Shown: piece after piece, positions 5,655 to 5,810 of the stretch | Position numbering within the stretch: position 1 is the stretch's first letter | How the letters are laid out: each line of letters starts with the position of its first letter | Assembly: GCA_964591245.1 (NCBI GenBank) | Contig: CAZPZZ010000203.1 | Span: 1-5,810, forward strand | Direction: 5' to 3' | Origin: CAZPZZ01 sp964591245 | GTDB taxonomy: Bacteria; Acidobacteriota; Vicinamibacteria; Vicinamibacterales; UBA8438 | Length of the DNA stretch: 5,810 nucleotides | Position numbers and translations under genes: made by a program | Notes under the pieces: generated by a model | Told to the model about the DNA's origin: nothing | What the model saw: the letters and a program-made list of their open reading frames with translations, nothing else | Databases searched by the model: none

Positions 5655-5810
5655 CTATTCTATAGGGTGCGGATGGTTGGGGCCGATCCAGTGGACCGCC
5701 TCGGGTTTTTCGACCGGGTCGATATTGAGGTTGACCACCACCGGCTCCTGGTCGGAGCGCACCAGCACGCAGGACAGCGGCTCGTCGTCGCTGGCGTTGA
5801 TCTCCTGGTG
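5655..5810 (-). CDS. Probable cupin-domain protein, C-terminal end
   Basis: Only the last 51 codons are present, cut by the right edge and ending at TAG 5657-5655. The fragment opens with HQEIN, which fits the H-x3-N part of cupin motif 2. The rest reads as the closing strands and tail of a small beta-barrel (LSCVLVRSD, VVVNLNIDP, then a His/Pro-rich tail HWIGPNHPHPIE). Base composition and codon use match the neighbouring genes, and no other frame in this stretch is as convincing. The metal-binding first motif, the true start and the function lie outside the window. It reads in the same direction as fhs, 93 bases away, so co-transcription is possible. The cupin assignment rests on one short motif and overall feel. 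Confidence 0.55.
   Translation of the reverse strand, partial: HQEINASDDEPLSCVLVRSDQEPVVVNLNIDPVEKPEAVHWIGPNHPHPIE

Overview
The window is a GC-rich stretch (clearly over 60 % G+C by eye) with dense, tightly packed genes, short intergenic gaps and several GTG/TTG starts. The E. coli-like cyclopropane synthase, the family-I-type lipase motifs and the Shine-Dalgarno sites suggest a Pseudomonadota genome, most likely a gammaproteobacterium. This is an inference from gene style, and no marker gene is present. I see no mobile element, CRISPR array, tRNA, rRNA or prophage gene.

Layout. (1) The left edge to 647 (+) is the C-terminal part of a zinc-type medium-chain (MDR) dehydrogenase with an NAD-type Rossmann fold. 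(2) From 638 to 708 there is a long imperfect inverted repeat between this gene and the convergent gene that follows. (3) From 2647 down to 720 (-) lies a compact operon, in transcription order: a 68-residue ORF of unknown function, an alpha/beta-hydrolase (lipase/esterase) whose GTG start overlaps the small ORF's stop as GTGA, and an SMP-30/gluconolactonase-family beta-propeller 12 bases further on. (4) A roughly 140-base AT-richer divergent control region (2648-2787) carries a plausible sigma70 promoter and four CAAAG/CTTTG half-sites, two of them forming a perfect 16-base palindrome at the predicted transcription start. (5) 2788-3894 (+) is cyclopropane-fatty-acyl-phospholipid synthase (cfa). 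(6) 5561 down to 3891 (-) is a full-length formate-tetrahydrofolate ligase (fhs), convergent with cfa; the two stop codons share the tetranucleotide CTAG. (7) 5655 to the right edge (-) is the last 51 codons of a probable cupin protein.

How the genes relate. The hydrolase and SMP-30 protein are co-transcribed and both act on ester or lactone bonds, so a shared catabolic or detoxifying role is possible but not shown. Cfa modifies membrane phospholipids, and it shares a control region with the lipase operon, so the palindrome may regulate both directions. Fhs feeds formate into the folate one-carbon pool and stands alone here. The functions are mostly recognisable housekeeping or accessory metabolism, and I do not find a convincing new system. 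The points most worth checking are the half-site array in front of cfa and the translationally coupled small ORF.
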